Shown: positions 47,122-55,584, counted from the first letter of the stretch. The stretch: 64,000 nt of DNA from DATFVA01 sp963747755 (GCA_963747755.1 CAVVGK010000011.1:1-64000), one strand, 5' to 3'. Notes: a model not told the origin generated them from the letters alone. A program made the numbers and translations.

Positions 47122-47147
47122 CTGTACCTCTCCTATAAGGGGTACAG
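47122..47147 (-). promoter_or_regulatory. Inverted repeat over the ribosome site of the TrmB-type gene
   Basis: CTGTACC (47122-47128) and GGTACAG (47141-47147) are perfect inverted copies 12 bp apart. On the minus strand the right arm of the RNA contains the GGAGAGG ribosome site. It could be a regulator-binding operator or an RNA hairpin that hides the ribosome site. Confidence 0.6.
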
Positions 47148-47406
47148 AAACTTACAGCTGAAATATTTTAAAGTCAATATGGGAAATGTAATTTTTTCAT
47201 AATGTTCGCCAAATGGGTTAAACGAATCAAACGGATTTTCTCTTGTTTGCAGGCAGAATATAATTTTGTGAATTCGAAATGATTGTCCGGCCAGGATATG
47301 TAAACCTGATCGCTCGTGCTATATGAAAAGGTCCGGTTACTTATACAAAATTTCTATCACGGGGGTAATCGATAATTATAAGATTCGGTGATATTGGTAA
47401 CAAAAA

Positions 47407-47847
47407 TTATCTGCTCATATCCTTACAGCTGTAGGCTTCTTTAATATCTCCGCCAACACTGTGTGCAGCAAGCAGTATAAAGATACCGAGTGCAACTACG
47501 CTGCCTCCGATTATACAACCCAGGGTTTTGCCTGAATCGTATTCTTCAATCTCGACATATTCTATGTCAGCCATTGCCGCAGTATACTTAATAACCTTGT
47601 TTACTGAATCTGAATTTGTCCGGTTAATTCCTGCTACAATTAGTGTATCACTTTTGATCCGGCAGGTTGCTTCATCGATTGTAATGGCGCCATTTTGAGT
47701 AGCAATAGTAAGAGATCCGACTGCACCCCTGTCGCATCTGGAATAAAGAGCTTCTTTATTGACAGACGTCCGGGAAGTACAGCTTACCAGATTCAGAACG
47801 GTGGAAATAAGCAGGTAAACTAAGAACTTTTTTATTTGTGTTTTCAT
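47407..47847 (-). CDS. Lipoprotein with C-terminal membrane helix
   Basis: 146 residues of unknown function. A lipobox LNLVSC lies near residue 23. A middle beta-rich part contains VGSLTIATQNGAITID and ADIEYVEIEEYDSGKTLG, then one hydrophobic helix GCIIGGSVVALGIFILLA. No partner is apparent. Length and layout suggest an envelope stress or small signalling lipoprotein but nothing firm. Confidence 0.6.
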   Translation of the reverse strand: MKTQIKKFLVYLLISTVLNLVSCTSRTSVNKEALYSRCDRGAVGSLTIATQNGAITIDEATCRIKSDTLIVAGINRTNSDSVNKVIKYTAAMADIEYVEIEEYDSGKTLGCIIGGSVVALGIFILLAAHSVGGDIKEAYSCKDMSR

Positions 47848-48473
47848 CTTTTTCCCACATTCAATTTATGCCCGTTTAAAAGTTTTCCTGAATATCGCTC
47901 CCGAATCTTAATAAGTTACGGTACCCAAAATGTCATGGATTTGTAAAAAAATTGATTTAAGGAATAGGTTTTAAAAGCCGGATGAAGTGATTTTGAATTA
48001 TCTCAGGTTCACACTTTGTGAGGTAGATTATGAAGATTGGTGAAAACTTTATTGTACACTTTAAAATTGGTGAGCTGTTGTCTGTAGAGAAATTAACCCG
48101 GAAATTCAAAAATTTCGTCTTCATTAAAGAAGCTTCAGGTAGTCGCCAAACAACAGCTCGAATATTTGTTATTAACAATTCAATAGTTGTGCCAGCATCC
48201 TTTTAGTGACATCAAACTCATACTTAATCTTAATAAACCTGCCTCCCCCGCCCGAACCTGAGACTTAAGCGTACCTGGATTTCGGTTTTTGTTTTACGGA
48301 CCGGTTTGGCCGGGACCGGAATGTGTCAAATTTTTAGAAAAGCGTTCAAGTTTGAAACACTTTTCTTCATTCACCGGCAGATTTCGGCCTTTCGCCGATT
48401 TATTATTTACTATCGAACCTTCCCATTATATGTTAATACAGAGAACTAAAACTTTTTTGCAGAGGAAAATAAA
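47848..48473. other. Intergenic stretch
   Basis: No well-supported gene. It contains the possible 58-codon plus-strand frame at 48030-48206 and the promoter region of the LiaF-like gene. Confidence 0.5.
48030..48206 (+). CDS. Possible small protein, 58 residues
   Basis: Begins MKIGENFIVHFKIGELLSVE with GAGG seven bases before the ATG. The composition (charged residues alternating with hydrophobics) is protein-like, but no family is recognised, and a 73-codon frame on the other strand covers the same DNA. Kept at low confidence because of the ribosome site. Confidence 0.25.
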   Translation: MKIGENFIVHFKIGELLSVEKLTRKFKNFVFIKEASGSRQTTARIFVINNSIVVPASF

Positions 48474-49232
48474 ATGGTAGAGAACAGAAGTAAATCAAAT
48501 AGTAGATACGTTATGGGGTTCATCCTCGTCATAATCGGCGCATTGTTTTTACTCGACAACCTGAATTACCTGTACTTTGATATTCCGCATGTAATTTTTT
48601 CTTTCCCGACTATCCTGATACTTGTCGGCATTCTGATATTGGTTAACTCGGAGAAAAAGGGTTTGGGAATCATCTTTGTAGTTATCGGCGGCCTGTGGCT
48701 GCTTCCCAGGATATTCCCGTTTATTGCAATAAATGGTGGAATAATCTTCTCAGTATTGATAATTGCTCTTGGCATTTATATCCTCTCAAAGAGAAGAGGG
48801 TATTCCGGAAATCATTATAATATAAATAAGAGCGGAGTTTCCGAACAATCAGGAACTTCAAATCCTTCCGGTGAATTTACACAGGATACCGACAAAATTG
48901 ATGATGTTGCAATATTCGGCGGCGGCCATAAGTTTATTTCATCAGATAATTTCCAGGGTGGAAATATTACCGCGATATTCGGAGGATCCGAAATAGATCT
49001 GACCCGGTGCAAACTGGCACCAGGACAAAACGTGCTCGAAGTGACTGCTATCTTCGGAGGAACAACTCTTATCGTTCCGAAGGAGTGGAATGTGGTTATT
49101 AACGTAATCCCATTATTCGGAGGCTTTTCGCACAAAGGTATGAGGGGTCCTAATGTGGTTATAAACCCTGAGAGCACCCTCATTATAAAGGGTGTGGTTA
49201 TTATGGGCGGCGGCGAGATAAAAACGTATTGA
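48474..49232 (+). CDS. LiaF-like membrane protein (DUF5668 + cell-wall-active antibiotic response domain)
   Basis: 252 residues. Three to four membrane helices (about 12-108, with GFILVIIGALFLLDNLNYLY and ILVGILILV) form a LiaI/LiaF-type N-terminus. A soluble beta-solenoid tail repeats the IFGG pattern: VAIFGGG, TAIFGGSEID, TAIFGGTTLIVP and PLFGGF. In Firmicutes LiaF holds back the LiaSR stress system. Here a LytS-type kinase gene follows after 9 bp and a LytTR regulator after that, implying a similar three-part envelope-stress circuit. AGAGGA precedes the start. Confidence 0.85.
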   Translation: MVENRSKSNSRYVMGFILVIIGALFLLDNLNYLYFDIPHVIFSFPTILILVGILILVNSEKKGLGIIFVVIGGLWLLPRIFPFIAINGGIIFSVLIIALGIYILSKRRGYSGNHYNINKSGVSEQSGTSNPSGEFTQDTDKIDDVAIFGGGHKFISSDNFQGGNITAIFGGSEIDLTRCKLAPGQNVLEVTAIFGGTTLIVPKEWNVVINVIPLFGGFSHKGMRGPNVVINPESTLIIKGVVIMGGGEIKTY

Positions 49233-49241
49233 TGAAGAAGG

Positions 49242-50291
49242 ATGGAAACTAACCCCATAATAGGAAATACAAGAAATTTTTACTTTTACCTGCTCTTCTG
49301 GTTGATAATTACTTTAATCAGTTTTCTGCTGCTCAACCTTGCACTAAATACTGAAACAGTAACAGCAGTGACTGATAGTTTCGTCTTTAATTTGATCCTA
49401 TGCGGGCTGGGACTGAGTTTCTGGTACTCAACCCGCTACATTTCTTTTGAGGATACCAGCTTTTACATGATACTGTTTAACCACTTTATCGGCGCGGTAT
49501 TCGTCTCTGCATTGTGGCTGGCTGCAGGTTACCTGGTGATGACAGTAGTTCTTGGCTTCGGCGTCGATTACCGTACTTTTTTTATGACTACCCTCCCCTG
49601 GCGTTTCCTTATAGGTATTTTAATATATTTTGTCATTACATCATTTTATTATCTTATAATTTATTACTCCGGTTTTCAGGAAAGGAAACTGCACGAAGCT
49701 GAATTAAAGAACCTTGTAACTCAGGCCGAGCTGAAGTCGCTTAAGTTCCAGATAAATCCTCATTTCGTTTTTAATAGTCTTAACTCCATGAGCGCACTTA
49801 CAACTATCGATCCTGAGAAAGCACGCGGGATGATATTAAAGCTGGCCGAGTTCTTAAGGTATACTCTTGCAAATAATGACCAGCAGAAGAACAAGCTGAA
49901 AGAAGAGCTCAAGAACATTAAGCTATACCTCGAAATCGAAAAGATAAGATTCGAGGATAAATTTGATTATACAGAAGAAGTATCAGCCGAATGCCTTGAA
50001 GCTGAAGTACCGAATATGCTGCTTCAGCCTCTCTTTGAGAATGCTATAAAACATGCCGTATATGAATCACTGGATATGGTGAAGGTCAGACTGAAATGCG
50101 GAAGCGAAAACGGCTATCTGAAAATAGAGATTGAAAATACATACGACCCCGAAACAAAATCAAAAAAGGGGACGGGAGTGGGATTAAAGAATATACAGGA
50201 TCGTCTGAAACTTATCTATCATCAGGAAAACCTGATGCAGGTTGTTAAAGATGATGGAATATTCAGAGTTATCCTTTTCGTCCCTCAGTAA
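49242..50291 (+). CDS. LytS-type sensor histidine kinase
   Basis: 349 residues with four predicted membrane helices (about 14-34, 47-63, 76-105 and 120-143), then a short coiled coil. The His_kinase domain has its phosphorylated His in INPHFVFNSLNSM (His174). The HATPase domain shows LLQPLFENAIKHAV and GTGVGLKNIQDRL. No PAS or extracellular sensor is visible, so the signal is likely sensed in or near the membrane, perhaps via the LiaF-like neighbour. It phosphorylates a LytTR regulator, most likely the one encoded at 50652. Confidence 0.93.
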   Translation: METNPIIGNTRNFYFYLLFWLIITLISFLLLNLALNTETVTAVTDSFVFNLILCGLGLSFWYSTRYISFEDTSFYMILFNHFIGAVFVSALWLAAGYLVMTVVLGFGVDYRTFFMTTLPWRFLIGILIYFVITSFYYLIIYYSGFQERKLHEAELKNLVTQAELKSLKFQINPHFVFNSLNSMSALTTIDPEKARGMILKLAEFLRYTLANNDQQKNKLKEELKNIKLYLEIEKIRFEDKFDYTEEVSAECLEAEVPNMLLQPLFENAIKHAVYESLDMVKVRLKCGSENGYLKIEIENTYDPETKSKKGTGVGLKNIQDRLKLIYHQENLMQVVKDDGIFRVILFVPQ

Positions 50292-50651
50292 ACGTCACCC
50301 AGCCTCCCCGGAGGAGCCTCATTTTCCACAGACTCAGGTAATATCTCATTCCAAATTTTCACTGTTTTCTTTACACCATAAGGAACCTTTCTCTGTAGTT
50401 ATCTCCAGGTAGGGTCATCCCTATGTCAGGAGGGAACTTTACTTTCCTTTTTTGCTTAAAATTCTCTCCTTTCCTCTTCTTTTTCTATCCCTTTCAGTTT
50501 GTCCAACGTATTCAGAACGTATTCAGAACGTTTTCAGAACGTATTCAGAACGTTTTCATATAGTAGGTGAACCGGAGTAATAACAACAATCAAAACACCT
50601 TCAATCTTAAAAATTCTTATATTTATACCCTGATTTAACCGGTTTTGGCTT
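50292..50651. other. Intergenic region with tandem repeat
   Basis: No gene seen. It contains the 11-bp tandem repeat at 50505-50557 and the leader of the LytTR regulator gene. Confidence 0.6.
50505..50557 (+). repeat. 11-bp tandem repeat upstream of the LytTR regulator gene
   Basis: Four full units and most of a fifth of AACG(T/A)TTCAG-type sequence: units begin at 50505, 50516, 50527, 50538 and 50549. Each begins AACGTATTCAG or AACGTTTTCAG. The 11-bp period places units on one face of the helix. The block ends 94 bp before the regulator start. Confidence 0.9.
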
Positions 50652-51401
50652 ATGGAAAAGAAAATTTCAGTGGTAATAATTGATGACGAATCACTGGGCC
50701 GCCAGATCGTTAGCAAATTTCTTGATTCCCGCGATGATTTCGAGATTGCAGCCGAATGTTCTAACGGTTTTGAGGGAGTAAAGAAAATTAACGAACTGAA
50801 ACCTGATATCGTTTTTCTTGATATCCAGATGCCCAAGCTCACTGGCTTTGAAATGCTTGAACTGCTTGATAATCCTCCGGTAATAATTTTCACTACTGCA
50901 TACGACCAGTACGCAATTAAAGCCTTCGAGGTGAATGCTGCCGATTACCTGTTGAAACCTTTTTCTGCAGAGAGATTTGAAGAAGCACTGGGAAAGGCGA
51001 AGCTTCTGCTGAAAAATAAATCACGCGGTGATGAAATTATAAGCGGATTGATAACGCATACCCAGGAAACAACCGAATACCTTGAACGCATAGTGATAAA
51101 GGACGGCTCCAGGATTCACATTATACCCGCTGATACGATCAGCTATATAGAAGCACAGGATGATTATGTGATGATCCATTCCTCAGAAGGTAGTCTGCTG
51201 AAACAAAAAACAATGAAATACTTTGAGGAACACCTTCCGCCTGATGATTTTTTAAGGATACACAGATCTTATATCATCGCTATTTCCCGCATCAAAAAAA
51301 TTGAACTTGTCGAGAAGGAGTCCTACCGCCTTCTACTCGAAGACGGAACCAAACTTCCTGTAAGCAGATCCGGTTACGAAAAGCTCAGAAGCCTCCTTTA
51401 A
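50652..51401 (+). CDS. LytTR-family response regulator
   Basis: 249 residues. Receiver domain: acidic pair Asp11/Asp12, phosphoacceptor Asp57 in VFLDIQMP, Lys102 in LLKPF. The LytTR DNA-binding domain spans about 145-249, with IPADTISYIEAQDDYVMIH and FLRIHRSYIIAISRIKKIE. Probable partner of the LytS-type kinase upstream. The separate 360-bp spacer with the tandem repeat suggests its own regulated promoter. Confidence 0.93.
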   Translation: MEKKISVVIIDDESLGRQIVSKFLDSRDDFEIAAECSNGFEGVKKINELKPDIVFLDIQMPKLTGFEMLELLDNPPVIIFTTAYDQYAIKAFEVNAADYLLKPFSAERFEEALGKAKLLLKNKSRGDEIISGLITHTQETTEYLERIVIKDGSRIHIIPADTISYIEAQDDYVMIHSSEGSLLKQKTMKYFEEHLPPDDFLRIHRSYIIAISRIKKIELVEKESYRLLLEDGTKLPVSRSGYEKLRSLL

Positions 51402-51480
51402 TTCCCCTGTTATGAGTTTGCCCCATACCGATGCGATTGTAGTCTATAGCATCACGACTAATTCCCGAAGAGAAAAAATA

Positions 51481-51590
51481 TCTGTTACCTAAACTCTTTG
51501 CGGCTACAATTCCATGGGAATGAACATCATTAACTTAACTTTCTTTATTGCGGTTACAATTCCATAGGAATTGAAAATCTGTGACCTAAC
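51481..51590. repeat. 50-bp imperfect tandem repeat
   Basis: Two copies with a 50-bp period: GCGGCTACAATTCCATGGGA starts at 51500 and GCGGTTACAATTCCATAGGA at 51550. The following ATCTGT(T/G)ACCTAA element also recurs, at 51480 and 51578. A weaker copy may lie at 51431-51480. Each copy has a small palindrome ATTCC-AT-GGAAT. The unit looks like an interspersed repeat family rather than regulatory DNA. Confidence 0.65.
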
Positions 51591-51652
51591 AGTCATAAAG
51601 ATTTCGTTTGTACCGATATTGACTTTAAATATTAATAGTTCTATGTTTTTAG

Positions 51653-51680
51653 TGTTTGAAATTTTTCAAATGTTAAGAAC
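51653..51680 (+). promoter_or_regulatory. Operator-like palindrome before the GbsR-type gene
   Basis: TTTGAAATTTTTCAAA (51655-51670) is a 7-2-7 palindrome ending 16 bp before the regulator's ATG. The 28-bp block matches the block at 52271-52298 at 24 of 28 positions; all four differences are transitions. Confidence 0.75.
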
Positions 51681-51686
51681 TTAAAT

Positions 51687-52175
51687 ATGACCTCCGAAGA
51701 AAAAATAAAGAAAGAACTAATCCAGAGATTCGGAGACGGATATAAAGCATTCGGACTAAGCAAACTAATGGGGCACATTATCGCTCTTCTTTTATTTTCC
51801 TCTAACCCCCTGTCATTGGGTGAGATTACCGAGCAGCTGGGCAGAAGCAAAGGTCCCGTCAGCCAGATTGTAAGAAGACTCCGCGACCGAAACCTGATAA
51901 GAAAAGTATGGACCCCAGAAAATAACAGAAAAGATTTCTATGAGGTTGATCCCGACCTTTTTGAACACGCTTTCAGGAATAACCTAGAATTAATTAAAAG
52001 TAATACGCGAATTGCCAGACATCTGAAAGCCGGAATCAAGTCGGCTAACAGAGGTTCATTGAAAACGATAAATGACCGGATGCACGAGATGGAACAGTTC
52101 TATATCCTGATGGAAAAACATTTTCAGAATTTTCTTAACGAATGGTCAAAGAAAAAGCCGAAATTGAAGGTATAG
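51687..52175 (+). CDS. GbsR/MarR-type transcriptional regulator
   Basis: 162 residues. The winged-helix core (about 17-85) includes GLSKLMGHIIALLLFSSNPL, LGEITEQLGRSKGPVSQIVR and LRDRNLIRKVW, typical of the GbsR branch of MarR proteins. A C-terminal helical region (about 90-155) probably dimerises. It is followed 138 bp later by the fabG-led operon, and both carry the same operator-like palindrome, so it probably controls itself and that operon. The ligand is unknown. Confidence 0.88.
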   Translation: MTSEEKIKKELIQRFGDGYKAFGLSKLMGHIIALLLFSSNPLSLGEITEQLGRSKGPVSQIVRRLRDRNLIRKVWTPENNRKDFYEVDPDLFEHAFRNNLELIKSNTRIARHLKAGIKSANRGSLKTINDRMHEMEQFYILMEKHFQNFLNEWSKKKPKLKV

Positions 52176-52270
52176 ACTTTTGATGACCTTTTAACCGGTC
52201 AATAGGCTGAAGATATTATACAGATAAATACCGGTTTACCTGTACGACACGATTTTTTTTACTAAACTAT

Positions 52271-52298
52271 CGTTTGGAATTTTTCAAACGTTAAAAAC
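52271..52298 (+). promoter_or_regulatory. Operator-like palindrome before fabG
   Basis: CGTTTGGAATTTTTCAAACG (52271-52290) has perfect 6-bp arms CGTTTG/CAAACG. It starts 43 bp before the fabG ATG and shares 24 of 28 bases with the block before the regulator gene, including the downstream GTTAA(A/G)AAC. Confidence 0.75.
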
Positions 52299-52313
52299 AA
52301 GAAAGAATAATAC

Positions 52314-53054
52314 ATGGATCGCCTTAAAGACAAAGTAGCCATAATAACAGGGGGAGCGCGTGGAATTGGAAAGGCTGCAGCAAAGAAGTTTTCATCAGAG
52401 GGCGCCGTTGTGATAATATGGGATGTTAACGATCAGGCTGCTGAAAAGACAGTCACCGAATTGAGTAAAGCGGGCAGGGTTGAGTTCAGTCATCTCGATA
52501 TAACTTCTTATGAGTCTGTTCAAAATGCGGCAAAAAACATCTATGATAAATTTAATCATATTGATATACTTATAAATAATGCGGGAATCACAAAGGATTC
52601 AACTTTAGCCAAAATGACCCCTGAGCAATGGCAGCAGGTTATAAATGTTAACCTTACCGGGGTTTTCAACTGCACTAAATCTGTTATTCCTTACATGATT
52701 GAGAATAAATACGGAAGAATAGTCAACACATCCTCTATAGTAGGACTTTATGGAAACTTCGGACAAACAAACTATGTGGCGACTAAATCAGGAATAATAG
52801 GCATGACTAAGGTCTGGGCCCGAGAACTGGGACGCAAAGGAATCAACGTGAATGCTGTTGCTCCGGGTTTTATTGCCACCGAAATGGTTGAGACTGTTCC
52901 CGAAAAAGTAATTGAAATGCTAAAGGATAAAACACCCCTGGGACGATTAGGCAATCCCGAAGATATTGCAGATGCCTATTTCTTTCTATCATCCGATGAA
53001 GCAAAATACATCAACGGAGCCGTGCTTAGTGTAGACGGCGGATTGGTCTTATAA
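52314..53054 (+). CDS. 3-oxoacyl-ACP reductase-like SDR (FabG family)
   Basis: 246 residues. The NADP-binding GGARGIGKAAAKKF lies at 13-26, NNAG near 88, the catalytic Ser in NTSSIVGLYG near 140 and Tyr/Lys in NYVATKSG near 152-156. The C-terminus has the FabG pattern PLGRLGNPEDIADAYFFLSSD. It reduces a 3-ketoacyl or related ketone with NADPH. It is first in an operon with the KAS III-like gene (10-bp gap), symporter and acyl-CoA ligase, so a dedicated acyl pathway is likelier than housekeeping fatty acid synthesis. Confidence 0.88.
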   Translation: MDRLKDKVAIITGGARGIGKAAAKKFSSEGAVVIIWDVNDQAAEKTVTELSKAGRVEFSHLDITSYESVQNAAKNIYDKFNHIDILINNAGITKDSTLAKMTPEQWQQVINVNLTGVFNCTKSVIPYMIENKYGRIVNTSSIVGLYGNFGQTNYVATKSGIIGMTKVWARELGRKGINVNAVAPGFIATEMVETVPEKVIEMLKDKTPLGRLGNPEDIADAYFFLSSDEAKYINGAVLSVDGGLVL

Positions 53055-53064
53055 GGATGACTGG

Positions 53065-54054
53065 ATGAGAAATGCTGAGATAATATCGTCCGGTATGTAT
53101 GTTCCCGGAAGAACTCTGCCTAACAGTTATTTTAATGAACTGCTGGGTGAAGATGTGGATACGTGGCTTGTTGAAAATCTGACTATTCGTGAAAGAAGAT
53201 GGTGCGGGCCTGATGAATCGACGGCAGATCTTTGCGTTAATGCGGCATCAAGGATAATGAGTGATGCCGGTATCTCCCCGGATAAGATCGACCTTCTTAT
53301 CATCGCAACGGATACTCCCGAGTTCATCTCCCCTTCCACAGCCTCGGTCGTTCAGCACAGACTCGGAGCATCAAATGCTGGGACTTTCGATGTCAATACT
53401 GCCTGTGCGGGTTTTGTTACCGCACTGGATATCGGTTCAAAATATATCCGCGCTGATAAAAAATATAATAAGGTGCTGGTTATCGGAGCATATGCAATGA
53501 GCAGGTACCTTGATATGAGTGACAAGAAAACTGTTACCCTTTTCGCCGATGGCGCTGCAGGTGTGCTTCTCTCGGCGAACGATGATGAAAACAGCGGTTT
53601 TCTCACAAGTAGTTTGTACACAGAAGGGAAATACTGCGACTGGATGGGAATATACGCCGGGGGGACTCATCTGCCGGTGACAAAAGAAATAATTGAGAAT
53701 AAAGATCACCTCCTGAAGTTTGTAAAAAAATTTCCTAAGGAAATCAACCCTTCTACATGGACACGAATGATAAAAAGTTCGTGTGAAGAATTAAATATTA
53801 AACCGCAGGATATTAATCATTATTTCCTCACCCAGATAAACATAAACAGCATATGGGAAACAATGGATAACCTCGGTGTTGACCGCTCGAGAGCTCATAC
53901 AATAATGGACAGATATGCCTACACCGGTTCCGCCTGTATACCTATGGCATTCGATGACGCTTTCAGTAAAGGCAGAATTAAAAAAGGTGAACTTGTCTGT
54001 TTTGTGGGTTCAGGAGGAGGACTGGCATTTGCAAGTTCGGTTTTCAGAATATAG
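53065..54054 (+). CDS. KAS III (FabH)-like protein lacking the catalytic His and Asn
   Basis: 329 residues with the thiolase fold. Nucleophile Cys114 lies in VNTACAGF. From memory it aligns without gaps to E. coli FabH in the C-terminal half. The PHQAN motif becomes LTQIN, with Thr256 in place of His244 (ACC at 53830-53832). The HGNTS motif becomes YAYTG, with Tyr286 in place of Asn274 (TAC at 53920-53922). The glycine loop SGGGL is kept. His and Asn promote decarboxylation of malonyl-ACP, so ordinary Claisen condensation is unlikely; acyl transfer or a non-decarboxylating reaction is an inference. It sits between fabG and a symporter, each 9-10 bp away. Confidence 0.85.
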   Translation: MRNAEIISSGMYVPGRTLPNSYFNELLGEDVDTWLVENLTIRERRWCGPDESTADLCVNAASRIMSDAGISPDKIDLLIIATDTPEFISPSTASVVQHRLGASNAGTFDVNTACAGFVTALDIGSKYIRADKKYNKVLVIGAYAMSRYLDMSDKKTVTLFADGAAGVLLSANDDENSGFLTSSLYTEGKYCDWMGIYAGGTHLPVTKEIIENKDHLLKFVKKFPKEINPSTWTRMIKSSCEELNIKPQDINHYFLTQININSIWETMDNLGVDRSRAHTIMDRYAYTGSACIPMAFDDAFSKGRIKKGELVCFVGSGGGLAFASSVFRI

Positions 54055-54063
54055 GAGCATTTA

Positions 54064-55584
54064 ATGAATAGCACTGCTTCAGCTGATATGATTACAGCGG
54101 GATGGATACTTGTTACTCTTTATTCTGCTGTTGTGATTTTTTTCGTTGTAAAGGGAGCAGTTAAAACCAAAAGCATCGGGGATTATGCTGTGGGTAATAT
54201 CAGTTTTTCTCCTTATGCTGTAGGACTTGCCCTGGCTGCCTCGATGACAAGTGCAGCAACATTTATTATAAATCCCGGCTTCATCGCGTATTACGGAATC
54301 AGCGCCGTTATATCCTATGCTGTTATCCTTCCGATCGCTGCGGTTAGCTCACTGGTTATCCTTACAAAAAGTTTCCGTAAGCACGGGAGTTCTGTTAAGG
54401 CTCTTACCCTTTCGCAGTGGATGGGCACACGGTATAACAGCAAAGGTTATGCACTCTTCTTCGGCTTCCTTGCCCTCCTTCTTATAACTTTTATCGTGCT
54501 TATCTGCGTCGGTCTTACCAAAGTACTCTCAAAAACGCTTGATATTAGTGAATTAACTATCCTTATAGGATTAGTAGTTTTCATATTCGGATATATGATG
54601 TTCGGCGGCGCTAATTCTATGGTTTATACGAATACTGTGCAGGCAATCATAATGATTGTTGTTGCTTTTATCCTGCTGGGTTCAGGATATGAACATTTCA
54701 GCAATGGCATCAACGGTTTCCTTGATAAGTTAAACTCGATTGATCCGAAACTGACAGGATTGACTAATGACGGCAGCTTTCTCTTCAGGGATTTCTTCGA
54801 GATTTTTATAGCTCAGGTTGTAATAGGTGTTGCTATCGTATGCCAGCCTCATATAATAACCAAATCGCTGCTGCTGAAATCAGATTCGGACGTAAATAAA
54901 TATTTAGTTGCCGGAGTATTAGCAGAGCTTCTGTTTTTCTTTGTAGTAGTTACCGGACTGTATGCGAGAATTACTTTTCCCGATCTGACGATCGGCGGTA
55001 CTCCCTTAAAGCTTGATGGAATTATGTCGGCTTATGTTGTCGCTAGGTTCCCGGTTATTATTGGGGTGATAGTTGTAATGGGATTAATCTCTGCCGGCAT
55101 CTCAACCCTTGAAGGATTGATCCAGTCGATTTCAACTACCATCACTGCTGATATTATAAAGCCTTTATTCGGCAAATATTTTCCAAAAGATGATGCAAAG
55201 AAAAACAGGTTTGAGATTAACCTGAACAAAATAGTAATTGTAATTATCGGGATAGTATCTATCCTGATATCTTACGACCAGCTTGTAAATCCAAAACTTA
55301 GTGTGGGTATATTCGCACAGAATGGAGTCTATGCATACTTCTCTGCTGCGTTTGTTCCGATCCTTTTCGGGATGTTCTTCAAATCAGTTTCTAAAGTTGT
55401 AGTAATAGCAGCTTCAGTCGTCGCAATTATTGTTCACTTTTCTTTTTATTACGGAAAGTTAGGAGTTCCGTTTACCGTCGCGACGGGTGAAAATCCCGGT
55501 GTAGCTGCTGCAGTTGCAATTTTACTTTCTGTTTTAACCGGATTAGTTTTGTATCTGATCATGGGGAGGAAAAGTAATGCATAA
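54064..55584 (+). CDS. Sodium:solute symporter family protein
   Basis: 506 residues with about thirteen membrane helices. The SSS pattern is clear: an early GDYAVGNISFSPYAVGLALAASMTSAATF, then GYMMFGGANSMVYTNTVQAIIMIVV, and later QPHIITKSLLLKSDSDVNKYL and LISAGISTLEGLIQSISTTITADI. Related proteins take up monocarboxylates, proline or pantothenate with Na+. An acyl-CoA ligase gene begins inside its last codons (8-bp overlap), so an organic acid activated to a CoA thioester is a reasonable guess. Confidence 0.9.
   Translation: MNSTASADMITAGWILVTLYSAVVIFFVVKGAVKTKSIGDYAVGNISFSPYAVGLALAASMTSAATFIINPGFIAYYGISAVISYAVILPIAAVSSLVILTKSFRKHGSSVKALTLSQWMGTRYNSKGYALFFGFLALLLITFIVLICVGLTKVLSKTLDISELTILIGLVVFIFGYMMFGGANSMVYTNTVQAIIMIVVAFILLGSGYEHFSNGINGFLDKLNSIDPKLTGLTNDGSFLFRDFFEIFIAQVVIGVAIVCQPHIITKSLLLKSDSDVNKYLVAGVLAELLFFFVVVTGLYARITFPDLTIGGTPLKLDGIMSAYVVARFPVIIGVIVVMGLISAGISTLEGLIQSISTTITADIIKPLFGKYFPKDDAKKNRFEINLNKIVIVIIGIVSILISYDQLVNPKLSVGIFAQNGVYAYFSAAFVPILFGMFFKSVSKVVVIAASVVAIIVHFSFYYGKLGVPFTVATGENPGVAAAVAILLSVLTGLVLYLIMGRKSNA

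Noticed and set aside
47957..48178. 73-codon minus-strand frame
   Set aside because: No signal peptide, domain or ribosome site; the opposite-strand 58-codon frame has a better start, and neither is well supported.
50300..50340. CCTCC/GGAGG inverted repeat after the LytS-type gene as a terminator
   Set aside because: The loop would be two bases and there is no convincing T-run.
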